Assembly: GCA_964544305.1 (NCBI GenBank)
Contig: CAZJAZ010000007.1
Span: forward strand, 1-64,000
Origin: JAFDWI01 sp964544305
GTDB taxonomy: Bacteria; Actinomycetota; Acidimicrobiia; Acidimicrobiales; Iamiaceae
DNA: 64,000 bases
Reading direction: 5' to 3'
Notes under the pieces: model-generated
Told to the model about the DNA's origin: nothing
What the model saw: the letters and a program-made list of their open reading frames with translations, nothing else
The model's database searches: none
Program-made: the position numbers and the translations under genes
Shown here: positions 1-7,652 of the stretch, in pieces
Position numbering within the stretch: position 1 is the first letter of the stretch
How the letters are laid out: every line of letters begins with the position of its first letter

Positions 1-9
1 GCTGAAAAG

Positions 10-1409
10 TTTGTGTAAGCGGGGTTTGGTCCTGTTGGTCCGCGGCTTGGGGTTGCGGGCCGGGAAGGATTGATGTAATGGCATCTGTAATGAAGGAATC
101 AATGACTTCAGAGGACGTGAAGACTCCAACGGCGTCGGGATTGCCTCCGGACTCGCTGGTCACAGCGACAGCGGAGCGGCTGGTCGATGAGGCCAAGTCG
201 AGCGGGGTCGCGCTCACCGGTGAAGGAGGTTTGCTCACTGATCTGGTTCGTCAGGTGCTCCAGGGTGCGCTCGGCGTTGAGATCGCTGATCATCTGGGCT
301 ATGAACGCCATGCTGTAGATGGCCGCGGGTCGGGGAACTCCCGGAACGGTTATTACCCGAAAACCATTCGCACCGAGGTAGGGGATGTTGAGATTCAGGT
401 TCCTCGGGATCGCAACGGCACGTTCGAACCGGTGATCGTGCCGGTCGGGCAACGCCGCCTGTCCGGGTTGGATCAGATGGTGATCTCGTTGTATGCGAAG
501 GGTCTGACCACGGGTGACATCGCCGCTCATTTGTTTGACGTGTACGACCAGGCCGTGGACCGTTCCACGATCAGTCGGATCACTGATCAGATCGTCGACG
601 ACATGCAAACCTGGCAGAACCGGCCCTTGGATGCGATCTATCCGGTCATGTTCGTTGATGGAATCCGCATCAAGATCCGGGACGGGAACGTGTCGAACCG
701 GGTCGTTTATGTGGTGATGGGTATCAACATGGAAGGCGAACGCGACATCCTGGGCTTGTGGGTCGGCCCCACCGGCGGAGAATCCGCGAAGTTCTGGCTC
801 AGTGTCATGTCCGAGTTGCACAACCGGGGTGTCAACGATGTGCTCCTGTTGTGTTGTGATGGCCTCAAAGGCCTGCCTGACGCTGCGAAAGCGACCTGGA
901 ACCTCGTCGACGTGCAGCTTTGTGTCGTGCATCTTGTGCGCAACTCGTTGCGTTACGCGTCGAAGAAACACTGGGGAAAGATCACGTCCCAGCTACGGGA
1001 GATCTACACCGCACCGTCCATTGGCGCTGCGGAAACGAGCTTCGAAGTGTTCGCTGGCGAATGGGAAGAACTGTATCCGGCGTTGATTAAGTCGTGGCGG
1101 GACACTTGGGAAGACTTCGAACCGTTCCTCCAATTCCCGATCGAGCTCCGCAAAATCGTTTACACCACGAATGCGATCGAGTCGCTGAATGCCAGGTTCC
1201 GGAAAGCCGCGGTGCGCCGCGGGCATTTCCCAACCGACCAAGCAGCCCTCAAAGTGCTCTACCTCGTCGCGATCGAGAGGCGGAAGAATCGAACGAACCC
1301 GACCGGAAGGATCAACAACTGGAAACACATTCTGAACGCCCTAACCATCCACTACGGTGACCGCATCCAAGCAACCACCAACTGAAAATGACCAACTCGT
1401 TTACACAAG
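10..1409 (+). mobile_element. IS256-family insertion sequence
   Basis: The element carries one transposase gene and ends in imperfect inverted repeats. The left end reads TTTGTGTAAGCGGG from base 10. The right end, read on the minus strand from about base 1409, gives CTTGTGTAAACGAG. The shared core is TTGTGTAA, followed by similar G/C-rich bases. IS256 elements normally duplicate 8-9 bp of target. I see no matching flanks, but only nine bases lie to the left, so the exact borders are uncertain by a few bases. The right flank is the broken tail of an IS30-type transposase, so one element landed in another. Confidence 0.75.
78..1385 (+). CDS. IS256-family (mutator-type) DDE transposase
   Basis: This 435-residue transposase catalyses cut-and-paste or copy-out movement of its own element. 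The length is normal for the family and the frame is intact, so it may be active. The catalytic triad is readable: Asp in FVDGIRIKIRD (about residue 194), Asp in CCDGLKG (about 260), and Glu in TTNAIESLNARFRK (about 370). The N-terminal part contains the usual NSRNGYYPKTIRTEVG segment. The start ATG at 78 has a GAAGGA ribosome-binding site about 8 nt upstream; the nearby ATG at 73 is followed at once by a stop codon. No passenger gene is present. The family assignment is from recognised motifs and I consider it secure. Confidence 0.95.
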   Translation: MASVMKESMTSEDVKTPTASGLPPDSLVTATAERLVDEAKSSGVALTGEGGLLTDLVRQVLQGALGVEIADHLGYERHAVDGRGSGNSRNGYYPKTIRTEVGDVEIQVPRDRNGTFEPVIVPVGQRRLSGLDQMVISLYAKGLTTGDIAAHLFDVYDQAVDRSTISRITDQIVDDMQTWQNRPLDAIYPVMFVDGIRIKIRDGNVSNRVVYVVMGINMEGERDILGLWVGPTGGESAKFWLSVMSELHNRGVNDVLLLCCDGLKGLPDAAKATWNLVDVQLCVVHLVRNSLRYASKKHWGKITSQLREIYTAPSIGAAETSFEVFAGEWEELYPALIKSWRDTWEDFEPFLQFPIELRKIVYTTNAIESLNARFRKAAVRRGHFPTDQAALKVLYLVAIERRKNRTNPTGRINNWKHILNALTIHYGDRIQATTN

Positions 1410-1516
1410 TGCTGCAGCAGTCCCCTCACAGCCTCAACACTCGACCCCGCAAAACCCTCATGTGGCAAACTCCAGCACAAGCACTCAACAACTTCATTGT
1501 CGCGACCACCGATTGA
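1410..1516 (+). pseudogene. 3' remnant of an IS30-family transposase
   Basis: Reading forward to the TGA at 1514-1516 gives a tail containing LNTRPRKTLMWQTPAQ followed by ALNNFIVATTD. This is the hallmark C-terminus of IS30 transposases (usually N-x-RPRKTLGW-x-TPAE). The remaining 5' part of the gene is missing, and the reading frame begins exactly at the right end of the IS256 element. The IS256 insertion therefore truncated or interrupted this gene. The other half, if it survives, should lie left of base 1. The stump cannot be functional. Confidence 0.7.
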
Positions 1517-1556
1517 ATCCGCCGTGCACAACTGGCCAAAGAACGGATCTCGTACT

Positions 1557-2387
1557 TCAGCGAAGTCGCCACTCCAATCGCTTGCCAGACGCAAATCGGT
1601 CTTGGCCAGCTTTGAATGCGGCCGCATCCGATCCGATCCTTGTGAACATATTCGCGGTGGCGATTGCTTGCGCACGTGGCATTTCGAGCGCGGTCCAAAG
1701 GGCACGCATCGTGCCTTGGATCACGAGTGGTGGTGCTTCCGCAATCTCTTGTGCGAGCGCAGCGACATGGGCTCGAAGCTCATCGGCGGGAACCACCTCG
1801 GTTACCAGGCCAATCTCACATGCCCGTTTGGCTGAGAGCCGCTCAGAAGCGCCAAGCAACGACAAACGCATGATCTCGCCGAATGGCATCTTGTCGAGCA
1901 TCAGCATCGGTTCAAACGCAGCGGTCATTCCATACGTGACGTGCGGATCAAAGAACACCGCATCGTCGGCCGCGACAATGAACTCAACCTCACCGAGCAA
2001 ATAGAACGCACCGCCGCACGCCATGCCGTTTACGGCCGCAACCACCGGTTTCCATAAGTCACGTGATTTGGGTCCCACGTCACGACCCGGGTCGTCATAC
2101 ATCCAAGGCGTGGGATAGCCCGGATAGTCACCCTTAGCCATTGCGTCGTTATTTGCCTCCGACACCGCTTCAGACCGATCAATGCCCGTGCAAAACGCTT
2201 TCCCCTCACCGGTGAGAACCACGCACGCAACGTCATTGTCGTAGCGGAACGCATCCCACGTGGCAGCGAGCTCGGCTTGCATGACCGAATTGATTGCGTT
2301 GCGCACCTCGGGTCGGTTCAACGCCACGGTTGCGACGCCACTGTCGACTCGCACCGAAATCGCTTCAAACGAGCTGTAATCCGTCAT
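1557..2387 (-). CDS. Enoyl-CoA hydratase/isomerase (crotonase) family protein
   Basis: This is a crotonase-fold enzyme of about 276 residues, probably a hydratase or isomerase of acyl-CoA substrates in fatty-acid or aromatic catabolism. Visible family marks are the early VALNRPEVRNAIN segment, the oxyanion-hole stretch GEGKAFCTGIDRSE, and KPVVAAVNGMACGGAFYL around the second oxyanion glycine. EPMLMLDKMPFGEIMRLSLLG follows, with the normal helical C-terminus after it. The start is taken at the ATG (2387) giving MTDYSSFE; a GTG 27 bases upstream would add nine residues. It lies 40 bases from the IS30 stump, so its C-terminus (GKRLEWRLR) could have been altered by the insertion, although its length is normal. 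The exact substrate cannot be told from sequence. Confidence 0.85.
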   Translation of the reverse strand: MTDYSSFEAISVRVDSGVATVALNRPEVRNAINSVMQAELAATWDAFRYDNDVACVVLTGEGKAFCTGIDRSEAVSEANNDAMAKGDYPGYPTPWMYDDPGRDVGPKSRDLWKPVVAAVNGMACGGAFYLLGEVEFIVAADDAVFFDPHVTYGMTAAFEPMLMLDKMPFGEIMRLSLLGASERLSAKRACEIGLVTEVVPADELRAHVAALAQEIAEAPPLVIQGTMRALWTALEMPRAQAIATANMFTRIGSDAAAFKAGQDRFASGKRLEWRLR

Positions 2388-2445
2388 GCGGTGAGCATAA
2401 ACGCGACCTGGCACCTCGTCATTCTCAACCTCCGATCGAAACCTC

Positions 2446-2496
2446 CGAAATTTGACGCGTTATGGCTCCTATGGAGCCATAACGCGTCAAATTTCG
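2446..2496. repeat. Perfect 24-bp-arm palindrome, possible terminator
   Basis: Bases 2446-2469 (beginning CGAAATTTGACGCG and ending TTATGGCTCC) are the exact reverse complement of 2473-2496, with a TAT loop. Outside it, AACCTCCG (2440-2447) and CGGAGGGTT (2503-2511) can pair again with a bulge. It begins 13 bases past the stop of the minus-strand amidohydrolase gene and lies before the minus-strand crotonase. A transcription terminator is therefore plausible, although there is no clean U-tract. It could equally be a palindromic repeat or protein-binding element. Confidence 0.7.
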
Positions 2497-2509
2497 CAGC
2501 TACGGAGGG

Positions 2510-4213
2510 TTACGACTGCGGCCCTCGCAACAACACCCCCGGGCGTTCACCAGTCGCCTCATCATGCTCACGCACAACCGTTCCTGACTTGATCGTCGCC
2601 ACGTAGCCTCGGGCCCGTTGAATCAGTCGCTTGCCACCCGCGGGCAAGTCATAGGCCATTTCTGGCATTTCAAGGCGTAAACCCTCAAAATCAATGATGT
2701 TCACATCAGCGATGTATCCAGGAGCCAATAGTCCACGGTCATCAAAACCGAACAGCTCCGCGGTACGACGAGTCTGATGATGCACAACCTGCTCAACCGA
2801 CAGCCGGTCGCCCCGGCTGCGATCCCGCGCCCAGTGCGTGAGCATGTACGTCGGCAGTCCAGCGTCACACAACACACCACAATGTGCCCCGCCATCACCC
2901 AAGCCAAGTACCGCGGAGGGATGATTGAGCATCTCGTGGATCGCACTCAATCCGCCGCCCGCGTAACCAAGTATCGGCAGATACAACAGTTCTTTCCCGT
3001 CACGTTCCAACATCAGGTCGTAAATGACCTCAAGTGGTTCTTTGCCGCTTCGGGCCGCGATCGCGGCCACACTCTGATCAGGCGAAGGCTCATAGTCAGG
3101 TGGATCGCCCAGTGGGAAGAGCTTGTCGTGACTTGCTGCAACCAGGCCCGCCATACGACGGAGCTTCACGCTTGCGTCGCCCAGAATCGCACGACGCACC
3201 TCGTCGGTGCGCATCTTCGCTACCCGCTCGGCTAACGGCAAATCTTCAATCGCTTTGTAGGCCGGGTAGTCGCTGAAGGGATGGTAGGTCGACTGCAATC
3301 CGATGAGTAGCGACGCCGGTTTGCCTGCCACTTGGGGCACCAGCCACGCACCTTTTCGGTTGGCGTCAAGGCCACGTGCAATCCACTGGCGCCATTGGTC
3401 TGGCATGAAATCCGCCTGAAGCACCTGATACGTGAGCGGACATCCCGACACCTTTGAAACTTCCGACATCCACGCGAACTCGTAGTCGAGGTCCATCAAG
3501 TCGCTCGCCACTGAGAACACTCGACGCCCGTGTCCGGCCATGCCTTCTCCCAATGCGATGAGTTCGTCGGCCGCCGCGGTTGTGCCAGCGGCGAGCTCGC
3601 CGTCTTTGGCACGGTGCAACAGTGTGCGTGTTGACGACACACCGACTGCGCCCGCTCGGATTGCCTCGTCAACGAGCTTGGACATCAACGCGATCTCTTG
3701 CGCGTTTGCTTCATCGTTTGCACGACCTTCGCCAAGGACATATGCCCGGAGCGCGCCGTGGGGCAAGAATGCGGCAACATCCATGACCCGGTTCATCGAA
3801 GCGACTTCGTCGAGGTATTCGGGGAAGGATTCCCAGTTCCACGACATGCCTTCGGCGAGCGCGGTGCCCGGGATGTCTTCGACGCCTTCCATCAATTGGA
3901 TGAGCCAATCTCGATCGTTTGGCCGAGCAGGTGCGAACCCGACGCCACAGTTGCCCGCCACGATCGTGGTGACCCCATGCCACCCTGACGGGGAGACTTC
4001 TGGATCCCAGGTCATTTGTCCGTCGTAATGCGTGTGAATATCAACCCAACCGGGTGTGACGAGCGCACCATCTGCATCAATTTCACGCTTGGTACCGCCG
4101 CTCACATCACCAACCTCAGTGATGCGACCGTTTGTGATCGCGACGTCGGCGTGACGTGCAGTGGCCCCTGATCCGTCCACAACGTTTCCGTTGCGGACCA
4201 CAAGATCATGCAT
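2510..4213 (-). CDS. N-acyl-D-amino-acid deacylase-type amidohydrolase
   Basis: This 567-residue cytoplasmic metal-dependent hydrolase belongs to amidohydrolase family 3 (D-aminoacylase-like). The N-terminal MHDLVVRNGNVVDGSG is the typical small beta domain. VTPGWVDIHTHYDGQ carries the metal-binding HxH, VAGNCGVGFAP follows it, and GDGGAHCG near residue 460 carries the late catalytic Asp/His region. The family removes N-acyl groups from D-amino acids or opens related amides; the true substrate is unknown. The start is set at the ATG at 4213 because AAGGGGAC precedes it at good spacing; upstream codons add an unlikely tail. It is probably monocistronic, since the palindrome at 2446-2496 follows it. 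A candidate operator (4341-4355) lies about 130 bases upstream. Confidence 0.85.
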   Translation of the reverse strand: MHDLVVRNGNVVDGSGATARHADVAITNGRITEVGDVSGGTKREIDADGALVTPGWVDIHTHYDGQMTWDPEVSPSGWHGVTTIVAGNCGVGFAPARPNDRDWLIQLMEGVEDIPGTALAEGMSWNWESFPEYLDEVASMNRVMDVAAFLPHGALRAYVLGEGRANDEANAQEIALMSKLVDEAIRAGAVGVSSTRTLLHRAKDGELAAGTTAAADELIALGEGMAGHGRRVFSVASDLMDLDYEFAWMSEVSKVSGCPLTYQVLQADFMPDQWRQWIARGLDANRKGAWLVPQVAGKPASLLIGLQSTYHPFSDYPAYKAIEDLPLAERVAKMRTDEVRRAILGDASVKLRRMAGLVAASHDKLFPLGDPPDYEPSPDQSVAAIAARSGKEPLEVIYDLMLERDGKELLYLPILGYAGGGLSAIHEMLNHPSAVLGLGDGGAHCGVLCDAGLPTYMLTHWARDRSRGDRLSVEQVVHHQTRRTAELFGFDDRGLLAPGYIADVNIIDFEGLRLEMPEMAYDLPAGGKRLIQRARGYVATIKSGTVVREHDEATGERPGVLLRGPQS

Positions 4214-4340
4214 GGCAAGTCCCCTTGTTGATTTGCTTGTCCCCGATGCGACCTTACTTTCTTCGTGTTCTGCTGTGCACACCAACATCAAATCGATAGA
4301 ACACGGGTCACGACATGCGAGGTTTGCTCAATCAAGCGCG

Positions 4341-4355
4341 CATTGTCTAACAATG
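4341..4355. promoter_or_regulatory. Inverted repeat, candidate repressor site
   Basis: CATTGT-CTA-ACAATG is a perfect 15-bp inverted repeat in the 174-base gap between the GDT1-family gene and the amidohydrolase gene. Read on the transcribed minus strand it is CATTGTTAGACAATG, a size and symmetry common for TetR-type repressor sites. It lies upstream of the minus-strand amidohydrolase gene at 2510-4213 and is the best candidate operator for it. No regulator gene is adjacent. The rest of the gap shows no clear structure. Confidence 0.35.
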
Positions 4356-4387
4356 GCGGACAAATATCCCAAAGTTCGGGTTTGTCG

Positions 4388-4963
4388 TTAGGAGGAAATG
4401 CCCTCGGCGATAAGTAGAGCACCGAAAATCACAAACAACACGGCGGCACCATATCGGATGACGCGATCGGGCAATGTGCGACCCAAAACCGAGCCAGCCC
4501 CAATCGCTAATGCGTCGGCTGCGACCATGCCAACGGTTGACCCAATCCACGTGCCCAGCCAGCCTTCCTGAGTGGCAAGCGTGATCGTCGCCAACATGGT
4601 TTTGTCACCAAGCTCGGCAAGAAGGAATGCACCGCCGACCGCCAGAAACGAGATGCCTTGTGCGTTCTTCGCTTTCTCGGCCTCTTCGTCGGTGAGTTTG
4701 TCCCCACGCAACGTCCACAAGGCAAATCCTACAAAAGCGATTCCGGCAACGATCGAAATTGTGCCTTGGGCATTCTCAAAGCCGGCCCCAATGAAATGGC
4801 CAATCGCGACTGATGCCAAGTGCACCAACGCGGTTGCGGCCGCGATTCCGATCAACACATCGCGCGTGCGATAACGCGTCGCAAACGTCATCGCCATGAG
4901 CTGGCTCTTGTCGCCAAGCTCGGCGACAAAAATGACCGCAACACTCAACCAAAAAGCATGCAC
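4388..4963 (-). CDS. GDT1/TMEM165 (UPF0016) family cation transporter
   Basis: This 191-residue inner-membrane protein has two copies of the signature E-x-G-D-K-[ST]: AELGDKSQLMA near residue 15 and AELGDKTMLAT near residue 116. Each heads a three-helix bundle, with a charged linker (RGDKLTDEEAEKAKN) between the halves. Members move Mn2+ and Ca2+, usually outward, in exchange for protons. Length and two-fold architecture are standard. The start is a GTG at 4963, two bases after the stop of a short upstream frame; there is no strong ribosome-binding site. I looked for a yybP-ykoY manganese riboswitch upstream and did not see one. Confidence 0.88.
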   Translation of the reverse strand: MHAFWLSVAVIFVAELGDKSQLMAMTFATRYRTRDVLIGIAAATALVHLASVAIGHFIGAGFENAQGTISIVAGIAFVGFALWTLRGDKLTDEEAEKAKNAQGISFLAVGGAFLLAELGDKTMLATITLATQEGWLGTWIGSTVGMVAADALAIGAGSVLGRTLPDRVIRYGAAVLFVIFGALLIAEGISS

Positions 4964-4965
4964 CG

Positions 4966-5121
4966 CTACGCAGCCACTCTGGCAGGCAACTTGTCGAGTC
5001 GAATTGTGCCACCATCGAATTGTTGAATCATCGCATCAGCGTAGACAGGCACGGCAACATCGAGCGCGACGAAGCCGGGATTGATGGTTTGGGAAGTAAC
5101 ATCACAACGTGGGAACGTCAC
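4966..5121 (-). CDS. Short ORF directly upstream of the GDT1 gene
   Basis: This is a 51-codon frame starting at GTG 5121 and ending two bases before the GDT1 start codon, an arrangement that would allow translational coupling. The last 40 codons (through INPGFVALDVAVPVYADAM and FDGGTIRLDKLPARVAA) show normal codon bias and a balanced hydrophobic/polar pattern. There is no ribosome-binding site. The first four codons overlap the divergent gene at 5109. I recognise no family. It may be a real small protein, a remnant of a longer gene, or chance. Confidence 0.3.
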   Translation of the reverse strand: MTFPRCDVTSQTINPGFVALDVAVPVYADAMIQQFDGGTIRLDKLPARVAA

Positions 5122-5480
5122 CGTGGAAAGCAGCGACGGTGATCGCGATTGCCGTGGTCGTGGGCGTCGCCTGGTTCGCTGCTGGGGTTGTTGGCAGCTC
5201 CGGGAAACCCGATCTTGGTGAAGTTGTGATTGTACGGTCGACGACCACGGTTTCGACGAGCACTGTTGCAACAACAACCACGACGACACGACGCTCAGGC
5301 ACGACAAATCAGACGGCGACTTCCCAACCCGCATCGACATCACCTCCTACCCCTTCGCCGCCGCCATCAACAACGTCGCCAGGTGCAATAACGGTTGCGC
5401 CACCCACCACAATTTGTATTGCGGGGGATGCGCCAGAGCCGCACGATGAGGCCGACGAAGCTGACGATCCGTGTGACTGA
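5109..5480 (+). CDS. Small membrane-anchored Ser/Thr/Pro-rich protein
   Basis: This is a 123-residue protein of unknown function. One hydrophobic segment (residues about 9-30, ATVIAIAVVVGVAWFAAGVV) is followed by an extracytoplasmic Thr/Ser/Pro-rich stalk of about 65 residues and a short acidic tail (PHDEADEADDPCD). The start is a GTG. Its last 35 bases overlap the start of the histidine kinase gene, so it is almost certainly co-transcribed and translationally coupled with it. An accessory role in sensing, for example a wall-spanning tether or ligand-presenting partner of the kinase, is inference from context only. Similar stalks occur in two other proteins of this window. Confidence 0.65.
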   Translation: MGTSPWKAATVIAIAVVVGVAWFAAGVVGSSGKPDLGEVVIVRSTTTVSTSTVATTTTTTRRSGTTNQTATSQPASTSPPTPSPPPSTTSPGAITVAPPTTICIAGDAPEPHDEADEADDPCD

Positions 5481-6891
5481 GGTGCGGCGAAGCCGATCTG
5501 CTCGAGCGCACATTCTTGGCTGGATGCTCCTGCTCGCCGGAATTGCGATCGCAATACTCGTCTTGGTCACCGCACGGATCTTGTTCGCACAACTTCACCG
5601 TGACGCGCGTCGAGAGCTCACCCATGAAGCCGCGAAGTTCCAAACATTCGCACGTCAGGACAATCCCGCAACAGGTCAGCCGTTTTCCGATATTGAAACG
5701 CTGTTCTCGTCGTACCTCACCCATAATCTGCCAAATACAAACGAGACGTTCTTTAGCATCATTGAAGGACAAGCATCGATGCGATCTGCGGCGCAGCCAC
5801 CGGCCCGCCTCGACCTCGACACCGATTTTGTGGCGCATGCCGCGACAGTTCGTGTCCCAACTTGGGGAACCTCATCTACTCCTGCCGGACCAATTTATTA
5901 CGGTGTTTTTCCAGCACGCTCAGAGCCCAAGGTGGATCGGGGTGCGCTCGTGGTGATTGAGTTTCAACACGATGCACGTGCTCAGGTGATCACAACGATT
6001 CGTCTTCTCACGTTCGTGGGTCTCGGTTCATGGGTGCTCGCAGGCGCAATTGGCTGGTTCATCGCTGGCCGTGTCCTTGCTCCGATTCGTGAGGTTCGCA
6101 GAACGGCCGATGCGATAAACGAAAGCGACCTGGGAGCGCGTATTGACGTCACCGGGAACGATGACGTAGCAGAGCTGGCAGAAACCTTCAATCGCATGCT
6201 TGACCGAGTGGAATCTGCGTTTGACGCGCAGCGAGCGTTCCTTGACGATGCCGGACATGAGCTTCGCACGCCGATCACGATCATTCGCGGGCATCTTGAA
6301 CTGGTCGAAAGCGACCCCGACGAACGGGAGCGCACGAACGCACTCGTTCTTTCAGAACTTGACCGTATGGGTCGCATCGTTGATGACCTCTTGTTACTCG
6401 CGAAGGCTGAACGACCCGATTTTCTCGTCCTGGGACCGGTCGAGTTAACCGACCTGGTGATGACGGTGCTCGCGAACGTGCAACATCTGGGTGACCGGCA
6501 GTGGAGCGCCCCGAGAGTCGCCGATGTAACCGTGTTGGCCGACGGTCAGCGCCTGACGCAAGCGCTCACGCAACTCGTAGCGAATGCGGTTGCGCACACT
6601 ATTCCAGGAGATGCAATAGAAATCAGCTCGCAGGTTGAAGGGGATCGGGTGCGTCTGTCGGTGACCGATACCGGAATGGGAATCCCAATTGAAGAACAAA
6701 AAGCAATCTTCACTCGCTTTACGCGGGGAAGCACTCCGGTGCAAACAGGTGGTGTCGGCCTGGGCCTTGCAATCGTGCTCACTATTACTCATGCCCATGG
6801 CGGCGTAGTGCGCCTTGTCAGCGAAGAAGGTCGTGGTTCAACGTTCACGCTGGATCTCCCGTTCCACCGCACCGGGGAGGCCGCTCCATGA
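5446..6891 (+). CDS. Sensor histidine kinase with HAMP domain
   Basis: This 481-residue inner-membrane kinase autophosphorylates on His and passes the phosphate to the regulator encoded next. Order: TM helix about residues 17-42, extracytoplasmic sensor about 43-170, second TM about 180-205 ending GWFIAGRVLAPI, HAMP about 205-260, HisKA with the phospho-acceptor in DAGHELRTPI. The ATPase domain has an N-box (QLVANAVAHT), G1 (VTDTGMGIP) and G2 (GVGLGLAIV). All catalytic motifs are intact. The start is the ATG at 5446 (MRPTKLTIRV), which overlaps the Thr-rich gene; longer versions would run through that gene. The final ATGA overlaps the regulator start. The signal sensed is unknown. Confidence 0.92.
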   Translation: MRPTKLTIRVTEVRRSRSARAHILGWMLLLAGIAIAILVLVTARILFAQLHRDARRELTHEAAKFQTFARQDNPATGQPFSDIETLFSSYLTHNLPNTNETFFSIIEGQASMRSAAQPPARLDLDTDFVAHAATVRVPTWGTSSTPAGPIYYGVFPARSEPKVDRGALVVIEFQHDARAQVITTIRLLTFVGLGSWVLAGAIGWFIAGRVLAPIREVRRTADAINESDLGARIDVTGNDDVAELAETFNRMLDRVESAFDAQRAFLDDAGHELRTPITIIRGHLELVESDPDERERTNALVLSELDRMGRIVDDLLLLAKAERPDFLVLGPVELTDLVMTVLANVQHLGDRQWSAPRVADVTVLADGQRLTQALTQLVANAVAHTIPGDAIEISSQVEGDRVRLSVTDTGMGIPIEEQKAIFTRFTRGSTPVQTGGVGLGLAIVLTITHAHGGVVRLVSEEGRGSTFTLDLPFHRTGEAAP

Positions 6892-7553
6892 GCCACATCT
6901 TGATCGCTGAAGATTCCGATGGCATTGCATCATTTGTTGAAAAAGGATTTCGTGCCAACGGCTTCGCTACCACGCGAGTTGCGGATGGTCGAGATGCGCT
7001 CAACTTTGCGCGCAGCGGAGATTTTGATCTCGTGATCCTTGACATCGGGCTGCCTCGTATGGACGGGTTCGAAGTACTGCGGGCGATGCGTTCCGAAAAG
7101 ATCACGTTGCCGGTCGTCATTTTGACCGCACGTACTTCGAGCCAAGACACGATTGCCGGGCTCGAAGGTGGAGCGGATGATTATGTGGCGAAACCGTTCG
7201 TGTTTGATGAACTTTTGGCACGGGTACGACTTCGACTGCGAACCGAACGCACGCAGGAACCCAACATTTTGCGTGTTGGCGCAATAGAGCTTGATCTGCG
7301 AACTCGCCGTGTCCGGGTCGGTGATCAAATTGTGGATCTGTCTGCCCGAGAGTTTTCGCTCGCAGAAGTTTTTCTACGGCATCCCGATCAGGTGCTCAGT
7401 CGAGAACAATTGCTCAGTCAAGTTTGGGGATTTGACTTTGATCCCGGATCAAACGTGACCGATGTGTACGTGCGTTATTTACGCCGCAAACTCGGCGATT
7501 CGACCATCGAAACCGTACGTGGCATGGGCTATCGGTTGCGCTCAACTCCGTAA
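6888..7553 (+). CDS. OmpR/PhoB-family response regulator
   Basis: This 221-residue DNA-binding regulator is paired with the upstream kinase. The receiver has the acidic pocket (AEDSDG, residues 7-12), phospho-acceptor Asp52 in LDIGLPRMDGFE, conserved Thr in ILTART and Lys in VAKPF. The winged-helix output domain (about 125-221) ends with DVYVRYLRRKLG and ETVRGMGYRL, the recognition helix and wing of the family. Four bases overlap the kinase gene. The likely first target is the DUF4956/VTC pair: the 99-base gap that follows contains three direct repeats with 11-bp spacing, the arrangement this family binds as tandem head-to-tail dimers. Confidence 0.93.
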   Translation: MSHILIAEDSDGIASFVEKGFRANGFATTRVADGRDALNFARSGDFDLVILDIGLPRMDGFEVLRAMRSEKITLPVVILTARTSSQDTIAGLEGGADDYVAKPFVFDELLARVRLRLRTERTQEPNILRVGAIELDLRTRRVRVGDQIVDLSAREFSLAEVFLRHPDQVLSREQLLSQVWGFDFDPGSNVTDVYVRYLRRKLGDSTIETVRGMGYRLRSTP

Positions 7554-7566
7554 ACAAAATTTGAAG

Positions 7567-7604
7567 ATGAGAAGATTCTCATTTGCGTCTCATGGCATTC
7601 TCAC
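7567..7604 (+). promoter_or_regulatory. Tandem 11-bp-spaced repeats, candidate regulator box
   Basis: TTCTCAT (7576-7582), GTCTCAT (7587-7593) and TTCTCAC (7598-7604) start exactly 11 bases apart. The first also forms a perfect inverted repeat with ATGAGAA at 7567-7573. The direct-repeat spacing is what OmpR/PhoB-type regulators recognise, one helical turn per subunit. The site lies between the regulator gene and the DUF4956 gene, about 50 bases before the latter's start. Function is inferred from layout. Confidence 0.55.
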
Positions 7605-7652
7605 GATGGGGTCGCAATCTGGTTCGGAAACCCACTACGAACCGGAGTCAAC

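Noticed and set aside
108..971. Long minus-strand reading frame over the IS256 transposase (287 codons)
   Set aside because: It lies antisense to a gene with complete family motifs, encodes no recognisable sequence and is a codon-bias shadow.
4964..5108. Possible yybP-ykoY manganese riboswitch before the GDT1 gene
   Set aside because: The region does not contain the expected conserved loops or an expression platform; it may instead be coding for a short ORF.
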